This document shows positions 22,554 to 22,710 of a stretch of 22,710 nucleotides of DNA, piece by piece (the stretch's first letter is position 1; the number at the start of each line of letters is the position of its first letter). Made by a program: the position numbers and the translations under genes. The stretch is from positions 1 through 22,710 of the IMG/VR virus record IMGVR_UViG_3300025282_000263; one strand, given 5' to 3'. Under the pieces are notes generated by a model, which worked only from the letters and a program-made list of their open reading frames with translations, was not told the origin of the DNA and did not search any database. Origin of the DNA: a virus.

Positions 22554-22710
22554 TCACTGAAACCGCTGACCCGCGCCCTCGCGGAGTTTGATGTCCCGCT
22601 GGTCGCGGAAGGGGAAACCGCCCCCGCCTCCCATCATCGCATCCTGCGCCATTCCCTCTACAATCTCGTCGCCCTTTCCAGGAGGGGTCAGGCCGAGCTT
22701 CGTATAGCAT
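22554..22710 (-). CDS. 3' end of an upstream head gene (portal is the positional guess)
   Basis: Only the last 51 codons are in the window; the gene enters from the right edge. The visible part, TKLGLTPPGKGDEIVEGMAQ, a Met/Gly-rich stretch and FPFRDQRDIKLREGAGQRFQ, ends at a TGA (22554-22556). A portal protein usually stands at this position before MuF and the scaffold, and a flexible C-terminus suits it, but the fold-defining part is missing. The frame goes on after the TGA with a coherent acidic tail to a TAG at 22479 (see separate entry). Confidence 0.65.
   Translation of the reverse strand, partial: CYTKLGLTPPGKGDEIVEGMAQDAMMGGGGGFPFRDQRDIKLREGAGQRFQ

Larger units (their letters stand above)
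120..22681 (+). repeat. Strand-locked hexamer TCCAGG, about 80 dispersed copies
   Basis: Counting by eye line by line, TCCAGG occurs about 80 times on the plus strand, roughly one per 280 bases, against about 7 expected from base composition. I found no CCTGGA, i.e. no copy on the minus strand. Copies occur in minus-strand genes (for example 120, 282, 645, 1257, 1522, 7168, 7186, 10695, 10728, 21064, 21073), in plus-strand genes (14563, 15348, 15919, 16030) and in intergenic gaps (14192, 14721, 15213). The flanking bases are not fixed. Confidence 0.8.

Noticed and set aside
22554-22556. Alternative genetic code with TGA as a sense codon
   Set aside because: TGA ends many genes here in ATGA overlaps with the next start (for example 7879-7882, 7316-7319, 15443-15446), so it is a normal stop.
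120-22681. Explaining the TCCAGG signal as Dcm/EcoRII (CCWGG) sites
   Set aside because: CCWGG is its own reverse complement, so it cannot produce a one-strand bias; CCTGG on the plus strand is near the expected number while TCCAGG is far above it.
1-22710. CRISPR arrays, tRNA genes, insertion sequences, integrase or attachment sites
   Set aside because: I looked for regularly spaced direct repeats, cloverleaf patterns, transposase-like frames and terminal inverted repeats and saw none.

Overview
The window is a stretch of a tailed-phage genome (free phage or prophage; no host gene is visible). Base composition is GC-rich (roughly 60% by eye), with CTG and C-ending codons dominant, TGA/TAA/TAG all used as stops, and genes packed with ATGA or TAATG overlaps. 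Head genes resemble the Mu-type set (MuF minor head protein, protease with nested scaffold, gpT-like major capsid protein, gp36-like and gpG-like connectors). They are followed by a tail module with no visible sheath gene, so a long non-contractile tail is the best guess. The host cannot be named from this sequence.

Almost everything reads on the minus strand, right to left. From the right edge: the tail end of a gene cut by the window (portal is the positional guess) that carries an acidic extension behind an in-frame TGA; a 654-aa repeat protein; a 28-aa mini-gene; a four-gene sugar cassette (two DUF115/MptE-like proteins, a GT9 and a GT8 glycosyltransferase); and MuF. After an interruption come the protease/scaffold, a decoration-like protein, the major capsid protein, a strong intrinsic terminator, two unknown virion proteins, two neck proteins, a tail-tube-like protein, a small protein, a tail-terminator-like protein fused to an FN3-like domain, a short tape-measure candidate, two large tail-tip/hub candidates, and a >451-aa gene that runs off the left edge.

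The interruption (about 14,096-16,270) is a plus-strand island of six small genes of unknown function. It sits between MuF and the protease, which are normally neighbours. It begins at a divergent promoter pair that shares one -35 box, has attenuator-like hairpins, uses a repeated start-associated sequence, and ends with a 17-cysteine protein whose stop codon overlaps the stop of MuF tail to tail.

The most unusual signal is at DNA level: the hexamer TCCAGG occurs about 80 times on the plus strand by hand count and I found no copy on the minus strand. It keeps this orientation in minus-strand genes, plus-strand genes and intergenic gaps alike.
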